DNA of 64,000 nucleotides from Catalinimonas alkaloidigena (lineage in GTDB: Bacteria; Bacteroidota; Bacteroidia; Cytophagales; Flexibacteraceae). Position 1 is the stretch's first letter. Each line of letters opens with the position of its first letter. Under the pieces are notes generated by a model. It did not search any database. It had not been told where the DNA came from and saw only the letters and a list, made by a program, of their open reading frames with translations. The position numbers were made by a program, and so were the translations under genes. This document shows, in pieces, positions 35,976 through 44,651 of the stretch. The stretch is taken from NCBI RefSeq assembly GCF_900100765.1, contig NZ_FNFO01000001.1, positions 248,001 through 312,000 of the forward strand, read 5' to 3'.

Positions 35976-36090
35976 AAGAATTGTGTTTAGGTAAAAAAAT
36001 GATTCTCAGTCATTGAACTGCAACCGGACGAAATTGTTTCAAAAATCCTGATAATTAAGATGTGGTTTTTGCGAAAAATGTCCTGGCGCG

Positions 36091-38565
36091 TTATTCGTAG
36101 CGCAGTGCTTCGACGGGGTTGGCCCGCGCCGCCCGCAGGGACTGGACGCTGACGGAGAGGAGCGCAACGGCCAGGGTCATCATGCCCGGCAGCAGAAACC
36201 ACCACCAGCGGATGTCGATGTGGTACGCGAAGTTGTGGAGCCACTCGGTGGCGAAGTAGTTGGCAAGGGGAATGGCAATGACCACCGCCACGACGATCAG
36301 CCGGAGGTATTCTCGGGAGAGCATCAGCAGCACACCGCCGACCGACGCGCCCAGCACTTTGCGGATGCCGATTTCCTTGGTGCGCTGCACGGTGCTGTAG
36401 AGCGAAAGACCAAACAAACCCAGGCAGGCGATGAACAGCGTCAGACCGGTGAACCAGTTCAGCACGCCGCTGAGCCGTTGTTCGGACCGAAACAGGGCGT
36501 CGTAATCCTGGTCAAGAAACGAGTAGACAAACGGATCTTCCGCTTCGAAGTGTTGCCAGACGTTTTCGATGGCGCGCAGGCTTTGGTCCAGGGAGTTGGC
36601 CGTGCCCTGGGTCGGTGCTAGGCGGACGGCGACGTAGTCGGTCATGCCGGGCGGGTCGGGGATAAAATACTGCATCGCCAGGGGCTTGACGGCGCTGTGG
36701 AACGATTCCAGGTTAAAGTCTTTGACCACGCCGATCACCTGCAACCGCTGGGCATCGTCCATCCCTTCGTTTTTGAGAATCCACGTGCCCACCGGATCGT
36801 GCAATCCCAGGGCGCGGACTGCCGCTTCGTTCAAGAGCAGACCGGACTGCTGCTCGGCCGTGCCGTCGCGCCGGAAATTGTGCCCATCGGCCAGTTCCAG
36901 CCCCAGCGTCCCCAGGTAGGCGTCGTCGACCAGAAACCACTGCAAGCCTTGTCCTTCGGCCCCACCTTCCGGCCGGAAATCGCGTACCTGCACCAGCGGT
37001 TGAGAAGGTAGACCCGTTGCGAACGAGGCACTGCGCACCGTCGGCAGCGCTTCGAGCTGTTCTTTAAACTCGCGCCAGCGGTCGGTTACCTCACGGTCGT
37101 TCTTGATAATCAGGACGTTCTCGCGGTTGTACCCCAACTCCTGTTGCCGCATAAAACGCAACTGCGCCACCACCAGGCCCGTGCCCATCAGTAGCGCAAT
37201 GGCGATGGTAAATTGCAGGGTGACCAGCACGTTGCGCAGCCGGTGACCCTGACCCACGATGCCGCCCTGTCCTTTAAGGACCCGCAGCGGCTGGAACCGC
37301 GAGAACGCCAGCGCCGGATAGCTGCCGGTGAGCAATCCCAGCGCGACGAGTCCCAGCGCCACCAGTCCGAACCACTGCGGTTGCCCGAGCCACGAAAAGT
37401 CGAGTTCCTTCCCGCTCAGTTGGTAAAACGGCCTGCGCAGCAGTTCGGCCAACCCAAACGCCGCCGCAAACGCGACCAACGTAAAGAGCATCGATTCGGA
37501 CAAAAAGAGGGTAACGACCGTGGCCCGCGACGCACCCAGCACCTTGCGCACCCCGATTTCCTTGGCACGGCGGGTGGCCAGCGCCGTCGACAGGTTGGTG
37601 AAGTTGATGGCCGCCAGCAGAAGAATCAACAGGCCGACGGCCGTCAGCGTATAGACGACCCAGATGCTGCCGTTCGGCGTATGCTCGCGCAGCAGGTGCG
37701 AATGCAGGTGGATGTCTTCGACGGGTATCAGGCGGTAGTCGAAGCGCATGTCGCTCGGCGGCTGCCAGGCAGTGTTTTGCCGCAGGTAAGGCAGGCTGTA
37801 CTGTTGCACGATACGGTCGAACTGGCGTTCCAGGGCAGCCATGGCAGCCGGATCGGTTTGCACGCCCGGTTTGACCTTGATGTACGTATGGACGATGTTC
37901 CACGCCCAGTTGTCGTTGTAAGCAAACTCGTCGTATCCGAAGTGGATGTTCACCAGCATGTCGAACGGAAAATGCGTTTGCGCGGGGGGATCGACCACGC
38001 CCGTGACGTGCCGGGGGGTACGATCACCGCCAAACAGAATGCTCCGTCCCAGTACCTGGTTCTGGTCCCACGCCTCCTGCCCGAAATACCGCAGGGCCGT
38101 TGCCTTCGTGATGACGATCGACTGCGGATCTTTCAGCGCCGTTTCGGCTTCTCCTCGGATCAGATGACAGTCCAGCACTTCCAGAAAATTAGGATCGGCG
38201 ATAAAAATGCGGGTTTCGCGGAACGCCCGGTCTTCGTTTTCGGGGAGTCGCATCGTGGAGGCGTTCCAGGTAAACACCCGTGCCACGGCTTCCACTTCCG
38301 GTACTTCCGACTTGATTACCTCGGCCAGCGGCGGGGGCGTGGTGGCGTACTGATCGGTTTGCGGATCGTCGCCCCAGTAGGTCTGCACGCGAAACACGCG
38401 GTCGGCCTCCCGATGAAATTGGTCGTAACGGGTTTCGTCCAGCACCCACGCGAAAATGAGCAGCCCGGCGGTCAGGCCCAGCGTCAGGCCGACGAGGTTG
38501 ATCAGGCTAAAGGTTTTGTGCTTGCGGAAACTGCGGAGGGCAATCAGGAAGTAGTTGCGGAACAT
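36091..38565 (-). CDS. Large FtsX-type ABC permease (MacB-like, two FtsX cores)
   Basis: The 824-residue protein has two copies of the FtsX plan. Each starts with a TM plus MacB_PCD periplasmic domain (first: LINLVGLTLGLTAGLLIF) and ends in three TMs with the family motif (first RAKEIGVRKVLGASRATVV; second RTKEIGIRKVLGASVGGVL). These permeases usually pair with a LolD-like ATPase encoded elsewhere, and none is next to this gene. In Bacteroidota they are often annotated as antimicrobial-peptide or lipoprotein transporters without proof. The ATG at 38565 is chosen because MFRNYFLIALRSFRKHK is the typical start. It shares an upstream element with the paralogue at 39611-42043. Confidence 0.92.
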   Translation of the reverse strand: MFRNYFLIALRSFRKHKTFSLINLVGLTLGLTAGLLIFAWVLDETRYDQFHREADRVFRVQTYWGDDPQTDQYATTPPPLAEVIKSEVPEVEAVARVFTWNASTMRLPENEDRAFRETRIFIADPNFLEVLDCHLIRGEAETALKDPQSIVITKATALRYFGQEAWDQNQVLGRSILFGGDRTPRHVTGVVDPPAQTHFPFDMLVNIHFGYDEFAYNDNWAWNIVHTYIKVKPGVQTDPAAMAALERQFDRIVQQYSLPYLRQNTAWQPPSDMRFDYRLIPVEDIHLHSHLLREHTPNGSIWVVYTLTAVGLLILLLAAINFTNLSTALATRRAKEIGVRKVLGASRATVVTLFLSESMLFTLVAFAAAFGLAELLRRPFYQLSGKELDFSWLGQPQWFGLVALGLVALGLLTGSYPALAFSRFQPLRVLKGQGGIVGQGHRLRNVLVTLQFTIAIALLMGTGLVVAQLRFMRQQELGYNRENVLIIKNDREVTDRWREFKEQLEALPTVRSASFATGLPSQPLVQVRDFRPEGGAEGQGLQWFLVDDAYLGTLGLELADGHNFRRDGTAEQQSGLLLNEAAVRALGLHDPVGTWILKNEGMDDAQRLQVIGVVKDFNLESFHSAVKPLAMQYFIPDPPGMTDYVAVRLAPTQGTANSLDQSLRAIENVWQHFEAEDPFVYSFLDQDYDALFRSEQRLSGVLNWFTGLTLFIACLGLFGLSLYSTVQRTKEIGIRKVLGASVGGVLLMLSREYLRLIVVAVVIAIPLANYFATEWLHNFAYHIDIRWWWFLLPGMMTLAVALLSVSVQSLRAARANPVEALRYE

Positions 38566-38653
38566 ACCCGTATGAGGCTGGAGGAGGGGAGGACTTAACA
38601 GGCGCACTCCCATGACCTGGTGGGTTAAAGGTGCAAAGACCCGCAGGCAATGT

Positions 38654-38689
38654 CCAGCTTTTTGCAGCGAAGCGACGGGATTTTGCAGG
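38654..38689 (-). promoter_or_regulatory. Conserved element upstream of FtsX permease, copy 1
   Basis: On the plus strand the pattern is CCAGC, 1 base, TTTTGCAGC, 3 bases, GCGA, 8 bases, TGCAGG. The same pattern with the same gaps lies upstream of the second FtsX permease (42094-42129). It is 89 bp before this start codon. Confidence 0.6.
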
Positions 38690-38756
38690 CACCAGAAGTG
38701 TCGCCGTCGGCGGGTACGGGGGTGGGGGCAGCCCTTCGGGAATACGGCCAAATGTC

Positions 38757-38764
38757 TACATTTG
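38757..38764 (+). promoter_or_regulatory. -7 box of the SDR gene
   Basis: TACATTTG matches TAnnTTTG and lies 18 bases before the ATG at 38783. No good -33 TTG is visible. Confidence 0.5.
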
Positions 38765-38782
38765 GCTATTCTTTCCTATCGT

Positions 38783-39592
38783 ATGAAAACAACCTCGGGC
38801 TCAGCATGGGCTCTGATTCTGGGCGGTTCGAGTGGAATCGGACTGGCCTGTGTACATAAGCTGTTGGAGAAAGGCTGGGCCGTGTGCGCCGTGTACCGCG
38901 AGCGCCGCGCACAGACCGTGCAGGTGGAAGACGAGTTCGAAGAGCTTCGTGCGCAAGGGGGGACGCTGCTGTCGCTCAACCTGGACGCCACCACCGACGA
39001 AGGCCAGCAGCAGATTCTGGAGAAACTTGCCCAACAGTTACAGAAAACTCAGGGTAAAATAGGACTCCTCCTCCACGCCGTCGCCCGGGGCAACTTAAAG
39101 CCTATGGCCCCGCTTCCGTTCGAAAAACGGACGGAAGATCTGCTGGAAGAGAGCGACTTGCTGTTCACCATTCAGGCCATGGGCACCAACTGGCTGCGCT
39201 GGACGCGCCACTTGCTTGACCGCGACATGCTAAGCAGAGACGCCCGCATTCTGGCCCTGACCAGCGAAGGGAACCAACGGGCGTGGCGTTCGTACGCGGC
39301 GGTGTCGGCGGCAAAAGGCGTGCTCGAAGCCCTGGCCCGGTCCATGGCACTGGAATTGGCTCCCTACGGCCTGCGGACCAACCTGATTCAGGCGGGTATT
39401 ACCGATACGCCCTCGCTGCGGATGATTCCCGGCAGCGATCAGTTGCTGCTCAACGCGCGCAAACGCAACCCCCTCGGCCGGCTCACCACGCCCGAAGACA
39501 TCGCCAACGTGGTCTGGCTCCTGTCGCTTCCCGAAGCGGCCTGGGTGAACGGTGCCATCATTCGCGTAGACGGGGGCGAGGCCATCGTCTGA
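38783..39592 (+). CDS. Enoyl-ACP-reductase-like SDR (FabL/FabI type)
   Basis: The 269-residue protein has a Rossmann start (ALILGGSSGIGLACVHKLL) and the pair Tyr171-Lys178 in SYAAVSAAKG. The Tyr-x6-Lys spacing is that of enoyl-ACP reductases; classical SDRs have Tyr-x3-Lys. The C-terminal third (NARKRNPLGRLTTPEDIANV, INGxIIxVDGG-like end VNGAIIRVDGGEAIV) resembles FabL of Bacillus. It could reduce trans-2-enoyl-ACP with NAD(P)H in fatty acid synthesis, possibly as an alternative to a FabI encoded elsewhere. The ATG at 38783 is preferred because it follows a -7 box and precedes the Rossmann strand. The gene sits alone between two leftward FtsX genes. Confidence 0.82.
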   Translation: MKTTSGSAWALILGGSSGIGLACVHKLLEKGWAVCAVYRERRAQTVQVEDEFEELRAQGGTLLSLNLDATTDEGQQQILEKLAQQLQKTQGKIGLLLHAVARGNLKPMAPLPFEKRTEDLLEESDLLFTIQAMGTNWLRWTRHLLDRDMLSRDARILALTSEGNQRAWRSYAAVSAAKGVLEALARSMALELAPYGLRTNLIQAGITDTPSLRMIPGSDQLLLNARKRNPLGRLTTPEDIANVVWLLSLPEAAWVNGAIIRVDGGEAIV

Positions 39593-39610
39593 GGTTCGGG
39601 GCGGCGCGTG

Positions 39611-42043
39611 TTATTCCTGGCGCAGGCTGTCGACCGGGTTGGTCTGCGCGGCCCGCATCGACTGAGCACCGATGGTCAGGAGGGCCATCAACAGCACCCC
39701 GATCCCCGGCACGGCAAACAGCCAGATGCTCAGCGGAATCTGGTAAGGATAACTCTGCAACCATTCGGTGATGAAGTAATTGGCAACGGGCACTGCGACC
39801 ACAAAGGCGATCAGCAGCAGGCGGAGGTAGTCTTTGGAGAGCAGCACCAGGATGCCCGCCACCGATGCGCCCAGCACCTTGCGGATGCCGATCTCTTTGG
39901 TGCGTTGCAGGGCCGTGTACGAGGCCAGCCCGAGCAGACCCAGACAGGCGATGAAAATGGCGACGCCGGTAAAAATGTTAAACAAGGTCGACAGGCGGGT
40001 CTCTTCCCGGTAATACGACGCGATGTTCTTGTCCAGAAACGAGTAGTCGAATACATATTCGGGAAAGGCCTCTTGCCACGCCGCTTTGGCTTGTGCGAGG
40101 GTAGCCTGAAGGGTTTCGTACGTCCCGCCCGGGGCGAGTCGCAGGCTGGCCGCCTGAAGGTTGACGTTGAACATGAGCCCGAGCGAACCCACCTGCTGGT
40201 GCAGCGACTGGGTGTGGTAATCCTGAATTACACCGATGATGGTAAACCGGTCGGCTCCCTGGATCAGCTCCTGCCCGAGGGCATCGGCCGGTGACGAAAA
40301 CCCCAGCGCCTTGGTCAGGGTTTCGTTGAGAATGATCCGGTGGAGGCTGTCGGTCGAGTCGGTCGGCCGAAAGTTGCGGCCCGCTACTAACGGAATTTCG
40401 TAAAACGGGAGGTAGCGATCGTCCACGAAGTTGACCTGAAACACCAGCGATTCGGTTGGCGGTGCCTCTGCCCGACGGATGTCCGTGGCCTGGCTTTCCC
40501 ACCCGACCCCCGCCGGGGAGGCCATCGAAAAGGTGACGTCTTGTACCTGCGCCAGGCTCGACCATTGGTTACGCAGGGTATTTAAGAGTTCCGGAGAGCG
40601 GCGAGGGAGCTTGATCAACAGAACGGATTCCTGGTTAAAACCCATGTTGAAATTCCGAAAGTAGCGCATCTGTTGCACCACTGCCAGTGTGCCCATCACA
40701 AACACCAGCGCAATAAAAAACTGGAGCGTCACCAGGCTGCGGCGCAGCAGACCGTTGCTTCGGTGAGTAGCGGCCACTTGTTTTTTCAGGGCCCGGATGG
40801 GCGAGAAGCCTGACAGCACCAGCGAAGGGTAAAAACCGGCCAGTAACGTGACGCCCGCCACCAGACCGGCTCCGGTCCGCCAGAGCCACGGTTCTGTCCA
40901 CAGCGCCTGCGGCTGTTCTACGTGGGTTAACGCAACAGCCTGCGCCAGAACGAGCTGCGTCGCCAGCAAAGACAGAAGCGCGGCCGGCAAAACCAACAGA
41001 AACGTTTCCAGCATAAACTGGCCGACGAGTTGTGCCCGCGCCCCGCCCAGCGCTTTGCGTAGCCCGACTTCGCGGGCTCGCATCACGGCCCGCGCCGTCG
41101 AAAGGTTGATGAAGTTGATGCAGGCCATCAGCAGGATGAACGCCCCCACGAGGGCCAGGGTCCAGAGGGTCTGCGGAGGAACCGTCCGGAAGTTGTAGTT
41201 GCCGAAGCGCGGATCGGTGTGAAGTTCGGAAAGCGGCTGCAATCGGTAGATGCGGCTTTCGGCCAGATCGGCGGGCACGTTCCGGGCGTGTGCGGCTTTG
41301 ATTTGCGCATTGGCCCGGGTGGGGGGCGTCCCTTCCCGGAGGCGCACGAAACACATGTACGCGTCGCTGACCCCATACCAGTCGTTCTTTTGATCGCGCA
41401 GCACCTGGTCCAGCGTAGCGTGCGAGATCAGCACGGTAAAGGGCAGATCCGTATTGGCCGGAAAGTCGGAAACCACCCCGGTCACCTGCAAGTCGTACTG
41501 ATTGTCGATCCGCAGCGATTTTCCCAGGGCATCCTGATCCGGAAAATACTTCTGCGCCAGCGTTTCGGTCAGTACTACCGCAAACGGCTCGGCCAGTGCC
41601 GTGGCCGGATTGCCCGCCCGCCACCGCAACCCCGTCTCCTGAAAATCGAATATCTCAAAGAACGTGGAATCGACTACGGCACAGCCTCGTTCCTGAAACC
41701 GTTCGGCAATGGTGCCGTTGGGGCCGTATACCCCAATCTGCGCCCCGCCCAGGTCCAGCATGGCGGTCACCGCTTCCAGCGAGGGCACGTCGGCACGGAG
41801 GGCATCGGGCACGGGAAAGGAGACGCCGGTACGAAACTCGGTTTCTGCGGCAGAGACACGCACCACCCGGTAAATCCGGTCGGCCTGGGAGTGAAACTGA
41901 TCGAAACTCAATTCGTAGCGCACCACCACGCCGAGCACCAGCGCGAAGGTCAGGCCCAGCGTCAGGCCGACGAGGTGAATGAGCGAAATCGCAGGCTGCT
42001 TGCGCAGCGTACGGAAGGCGACTTTCAGGTAATTGCGGAGCAT
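39611..42043 (-). CDS. Large FtsX-type ABC permease, paralogue
   Basis: The 810-residue protein has the same plan as the permease at 36091-38565: MLRNYLKVAFRTLRKQPAIS at the start, two MacB_PCD domains and two sets of three TMs, with RAREVGLRKALGGARAQLV in the middle and RTKEIGIRKVLGASVAGIL near the end. The two proteins are clearly related but diverged, so this is an old duplication. Its 3' end is 18 bp from the convergent SDR gene. It shares the patterned upstream element at 42094-42129 with its paralogue. The substrate is unknown. Confidence 0.92.
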   Translation of the reverse strand: MLRNYLKVAFRTLRKQPAISLIHLVGLTLGLTFALVLGVVVRYELSFDQFHSQADRIYRVVRVSAAETEFRTGVSFPVPDALRADVPSLEAVTAMLDLGGAQIGVYGPNGTIAERFQERGCAVVDSTFFEIFDFQETGLRWRAGNPATALAEPFAVVLTETLAQKYFPDQDALGKSLRIDNQYDLQVTGVVSDFPANTDLPFTVLISHATLDQVLRDQKNDWYGVSDAYMCFVRLREGTPPTRANAQIKAAHARNVPADLAESRIYRLQPLSELHTDPRFGNYNFRTVPPQTLWTLALVGAFILLMACINFINLSTARAVMRAREVGLRKALGGARAQLVGQFMLETFLLVLPAALLSLLATQLVLAQAVALTHVEQPQALWTEPWLWRTGAGLVAGVTLLAGFYPSLVLSGFSPIRALKKQVAATHRSNGLLRRSLVTLQFFIALVFVMGTLAVVQQMRYFRNFNMGFNQESVLLIKLPRRSPELLNTLRNQWSSLAQVQDVTFSMASPAGVGWESQATDIRRAEAPPTESLVFQVNFVDDRYLPFYEIPLVAGRNFRPTDSTDSLHRIILNETLTKALGFSSPADALGQELIQGADRFTIIGVIQDYHTQSLHQQVGSLGLMFNVNLQAASLRLAPGGTYETLQATLAQAKAAWQEAFPEYVFDYSFLDKNIASYYREETRLSTLFNIFTGVAIFIACLGLLGLASYTALQRTKEIGIRKVLGASVAGILVLLSKDYLRLLLIAFVVAVPVANYFITEWLQSYPYQIPLSIWLFAVPGIGVLLMALLTIGAQSMRAAQTNPVDSLRQE

Positions 42044-42093
42044 GGCACAGGGGAAAGGTCTACCAGGAAGGTCTGTAGTTTCCGGGAAAGATG

Positions 42094-42129
42094 CCAGCGT
42101 TTTGCAGCCAGGCGAGTCCTCTATGCAGG
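42094..42129 (-). promoter_or_regulatory. Conserved element upstream of FtsX permease, copy 2
   Basis: The plus-strand pattern CCAGC, 1 base, TTTTGCAGC, 3 bases, GCGA, 8 bases, TGCAGG is the same as at 38654-38689. It lies 51 bp before the start codon at 42043. Confidence 0.6.
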
Positions 42130-42181
42130 AAGCGGCAGGGAAAGTCCTTACCCATTCGCTGTCAGCTCAACCAAGGGGCGC

Positions 42182-42211
42182 CGGGTCTCGGCAGACCGGG
42201 TCTCGCCAGAC
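42182..42211. repeat. 15-bp tandem duplication of a small palindrome
   Basis: CGGGTCTCGGCAGAC is followed directly by CGGGTCTCGCCAGAC with one difference. Each unit with the next C contains the imperfect palindrome GGTCT-n4-AGACC. Confidence 0.6.
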
Positions 42212-42310
42212 CTCCTAGCTCTTGAGAAAAGCTTTCTCCTGTTGATGAAGATGGCGAGTTTTATCGGCTTCATGTCGCGTTCATGTCCCGCCCCACCCCT
42301 TACAAACAGC

Positions 42311-42384
42311 ATTGTCATCTCGAACGTTAGTGAGAGATCTCGTTCCAAAAGATAGAAGATCTCTCCTGTTGTAGAGATGACAAT
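42311..42384. repeat. REP-like palindromic element, copy 2
   Basis: ATTGTCATCTC (42311-42321) and GAGATGACAAT (42374-42384) are perfect 11-bp inverted ends. Inside, GAGAGATCT and AGATCTCTC form a second stem. Ends and length match the element at 26486-26559, and both are followed by a similar A/G-rich stretch. Confidence 0.7.
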
Positions 42385-42462
42385 GAAGAAATAAAGAGAA
42401 GGAAAGAGTAGAGCGCGGCCTTTCCGTTGGTTCGGCCTCCCGTCTGCGGACCTCCGGCCTCC

Positions 42463-43152
42463 CTAGGGCAACTCCTTGATCATGATGTTGCGGAAGTAAA
42501 TGGGTGCGCCGGCGTGTTTGCCCTGAAACCCGATGTAGCCCCGCGTGGGCAACGTTGCCCAGGGTTTGTTGAGCCAGGACGGAATGTCTTTGCCGTCTGG
42601 GGTTTTCGAGCCCGAAGTCCACTGCGTCAGGTCGATCTCGTTCACCTGCTGGCCGTTGAGCAGAATCCAGATGCGGTTGTCCTGGCAGGTAATGGTGTAC
42701 TTATTCCATTTGCCCGGCTTTTTTACCGCGCTTTGGGTCGGCGCTTTGTGTCCGAAAAACGCCCCGCACTGCCAGCTCGGGTCCGCCTTGCTCCACTCTT
42801 CCGAATAGTCGTCGGCGATCTGCACCTCGATGGAGTTGGGAATCCAGTTGGCCGTATCGCTGCAATAGACCACCACGCCGCTGTTGGTGCCGTCGGCGGT
42901 TTTAAATTCCAGGTCGATGATGAAGTTGTCGTAGGGGCGGTTGCTCCAGATGTTGAGGTCTTCGGTGGCGGTCAGCACGCCCTTCTCCATGCGCCAGATG
43001 CCCGTCGGGTAGGCCGCGTCGGACAGGTCGGGTTGGAACAGGGGTTTCCAGCCGGGCTGTCCGGTGTCGGGGTGTTTCTGGGGGGGCACCTGTGCCGTTA
43101 CAATGCCGCAGGAAATCAAAAAAAGAAAGCAGGGGAAAAGGATTTTTTTCAT
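42463..43152 (-). CDS. DUF1080 protein (3-keto-disaccharide hydrolase-like), secreted
   Basis: The 229-residue protein has a signal peptide (MKKILFPCFLFLISCGIVTAQ). The remainder is a concanavalin-like beta-sandwich of the DUF1080 family: GWKPLFQPDLSDAAYPTGIW, FIIDLEFKTADGTNSGVVVY, IEVQIADD, WNKYTITCQDNRIWILLNGQ and GYIGFQGKHAGAPIYFRNI. Members of this family bind or hydrolyse modified glycosides outside the cell. The Cys in ISC could mark a lipoprotein, but the signal reads more like Sec cleavage after TAQ. The ATG at 43152 is chosen because it starts the signal peptide. It is divergent from the epimerase-like gene at 43261. Confidence 0.88.
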   Translation of the reverse strand: MKKILFPCFLFLISCGIVTAQVPPQKHPDTGQPGWKPLFQPDLSDAAYPTGIWRMEKGVLTATEDLNIWSNRPYDNFIIDLEFKTADGTNSGVVVYCSDTANWIPNSIEVQIADDYSEEWSKADPSWQCGAFFGHKAPTQSAVKKPGKWNKYTITCQDNRIWILLNGQQVNEIDLTQWTSGSKTPDGKDIPSWLNKPWATLPTRGYIGFQGKHAGAPIYFRNIMIKELP

Positions 43153-43260
43153 GAGATTGGAAAAGCAAAGCGGCAAAGTAACGGGCGGCGGCCAATCCGG
43201 CAACGCAACGAGTAGTTCGCGGCCGTGGTGCGCTCTCTATACAAGATTGCCTACAGACCG

Positions 43261-44490
43261 ATGTTCCACCTTCGTTTTTTCGGGTTGGGCCTGTGCCTGA
43301 GTGCCTTGGTGGCCTGCCAGCCTTCCCGTTCGCCTTCTTCTATGACCCAAGACACCACCGCTACGCCCACGCGCGGCACGTACGCCTACGACGTCGATTT
43401 TCTGAAACAACACACGCACCAAGTGCTGGAACTGATCCGGGGCGACGCCCGGGTGCTGCTCTCGGCCGACTACCAGGGACGGGTGATGACCAGCACCGCA
43501 ACGGGCACCAACGGCACGAGCTACGGCTGGCTGAACTACGACCTGATGGCCTCGGGGGCGCGGAGTGCGCAGTTCAACCCCGTGGGGGGTGAGGAGCGTT
43601 TCTGGCTGGGGCCGGAGGGCGGTCAGTATTCTGTTTACTTCGCGGAGGGCGCTCCGTACGACATGGCGCACTGGCAGGTGCCCGGCCTGATTGAAACGGT
43701 GGCTTACGAGGTGGTGGAGGCAGACGACCGGCACGCGGTGTTCACCAAAACGGCGCAGCTCACCAACCACAGCGGCACCCGGTTCGACCTCGCCATCCGG
43801 CGCGCGGTGACGCTCCTGTCGCGTCAGGAACTGGGGCAACGCCTGGGCGTTGCCCTGCCCGACGGGGTGGCCACCGTGGGGTACGAAACCGACAACCGAC
43901 TGACCAATGCCGGTCCCACCGCCTGGACGGAAGAAGAAGGCCTTCTGTCGATCTGGCTCCTGGGCATGCTGACGCCCTCCCCGCAGACCAAAGTAATCGT
44001 GCCGTTCCGTCCGCGCCCCGACGCCGCTGCGCACATCACCGACACCTATTTCGGCACCATTCCCGACGACCGCCTGCAGCGCCTCGACAGCGTGCTCGTG
44101 CTGACCTGCGACGGCCGGTTCCGCAGCAAAATCGGGATGACGCCGGTGCTGTCCAAAGGCGTGGCGGGGAGCTACGACTTTGCCCGCAACCTCCTGACCT
44201 GCATCTTCTTTCCGGTCGAAGAAAACGGCCTCTACGTCAAGTCCACCTGGGAGCACCACGACCACCCGTACCGCGGCGACGTGGTCAATGCCTACAACGA
44301 TGGGCCGCTTGCCGACGGCTCCCAGCTCGGGCCGTTCTACGAACTGGAATCTTCGTCGGCCGTGCGGCCGCTCCTGCCGGGCGAGACCCAAACCTATCGC
44401 CAGGTCACCTGCCATTTTCAGGGCGAGTACGCAGCCTTGCGGCAACTGGCGCAACAGCTTCTGGGCGTAGACCTCGAGCAGGTGAAGTAA
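43261..44490 (+). CDS. DUF6786-like, aldose-1-epimerase-fold lipoprotein
   Basis: The 409-residue protein has a lipoprotein signal (GLGLCLSALVAC, Cys17). The body is beta-rich with features seen in proteins annotated as DUF6786 in Bacteroidota: SYGWLNYDLMASGA, QFNPVGGEERFWLGPEGGQYSVYF and YVKSTWEHHDHPYRGDVVNAYNDGP split over strands. The fold is expected to resemble mutarotase/aldose epimerases, and Glu, Trp and His residues in VKSTWEHHDHP could form a sugar site. No catalytic function is proven for the family. The gene is divergent from the DUF1080 gene, 108 bp apart; both are probably linked to sugar metabolism. Confidence 0.7.
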   Translation: MFHLRFFGLGLCLSALVACQPSRSPSSMTQDTTATPTRGTYAYDVDFLKQHTHQVLELIRGDARVLLSADYQGRVMTSTATGTNGTSYGWLNYDLMASGARSAQFNPVGGEERFWLGPEGGQYSVYFAEGAPYDMAHWQVPGLIETVAYEVVEADDRHAVFTKTAQLTNHSGTRFDLAIRRAVTLLSRQELGQRLGVALPDGVATVGYETDNRLTNAGPTAWTEEEGLLSIWLLGMLTPSPQTKVIVPFRPRPDAAAHITDTYFGTIPDDRLQRLDSVLVLTCDGRFRSKIGMTPVLSKGVAGSYDFARNLLTCIFFPVEENGLYVKSTWEHHDHPYRGDVVNAYNDGPLADGSQLGPFYELESSSAVRPLLPGETQTYRQVTCHFQGEYAALRQLAQQLLGVDLEQVK

Positions 44491-44651
44491 GAGGCGGCGC
44501 TGCCCCGACTGATCACGGGCCGTCACCACGTAGTGGAGTCTAGTTTCAGACCCGCAGCGTAGTCGTGCGCCAACTACAAACTTTTGGGCTTCCTACTACC
44601 AGAAGCGTACGCCAGCGCGTAGTTTCGTTTTCCAACCACTACCATTCCGGC

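Larger units (their letters stand above)
42044..42462. other. Intergenic region with repeats between FtsX permease and DUF1080 genes
   Basis: This 419-bp region has no supported gene. It holds the conserved FtsX upstream element (42094-42129), a 15-bp tandem repeat (42182-42211) and a REP-like palindromic element (42311-42384). Confidence 0.6.

Noticed and set aside
38654-38689. Sigma-54 promoter upstream of the FtsX permeases
   Set aside because: Read leftward the region has TGG but no correctly spaced GC element; neither copy fits TGGCAC-n5-TTGC.
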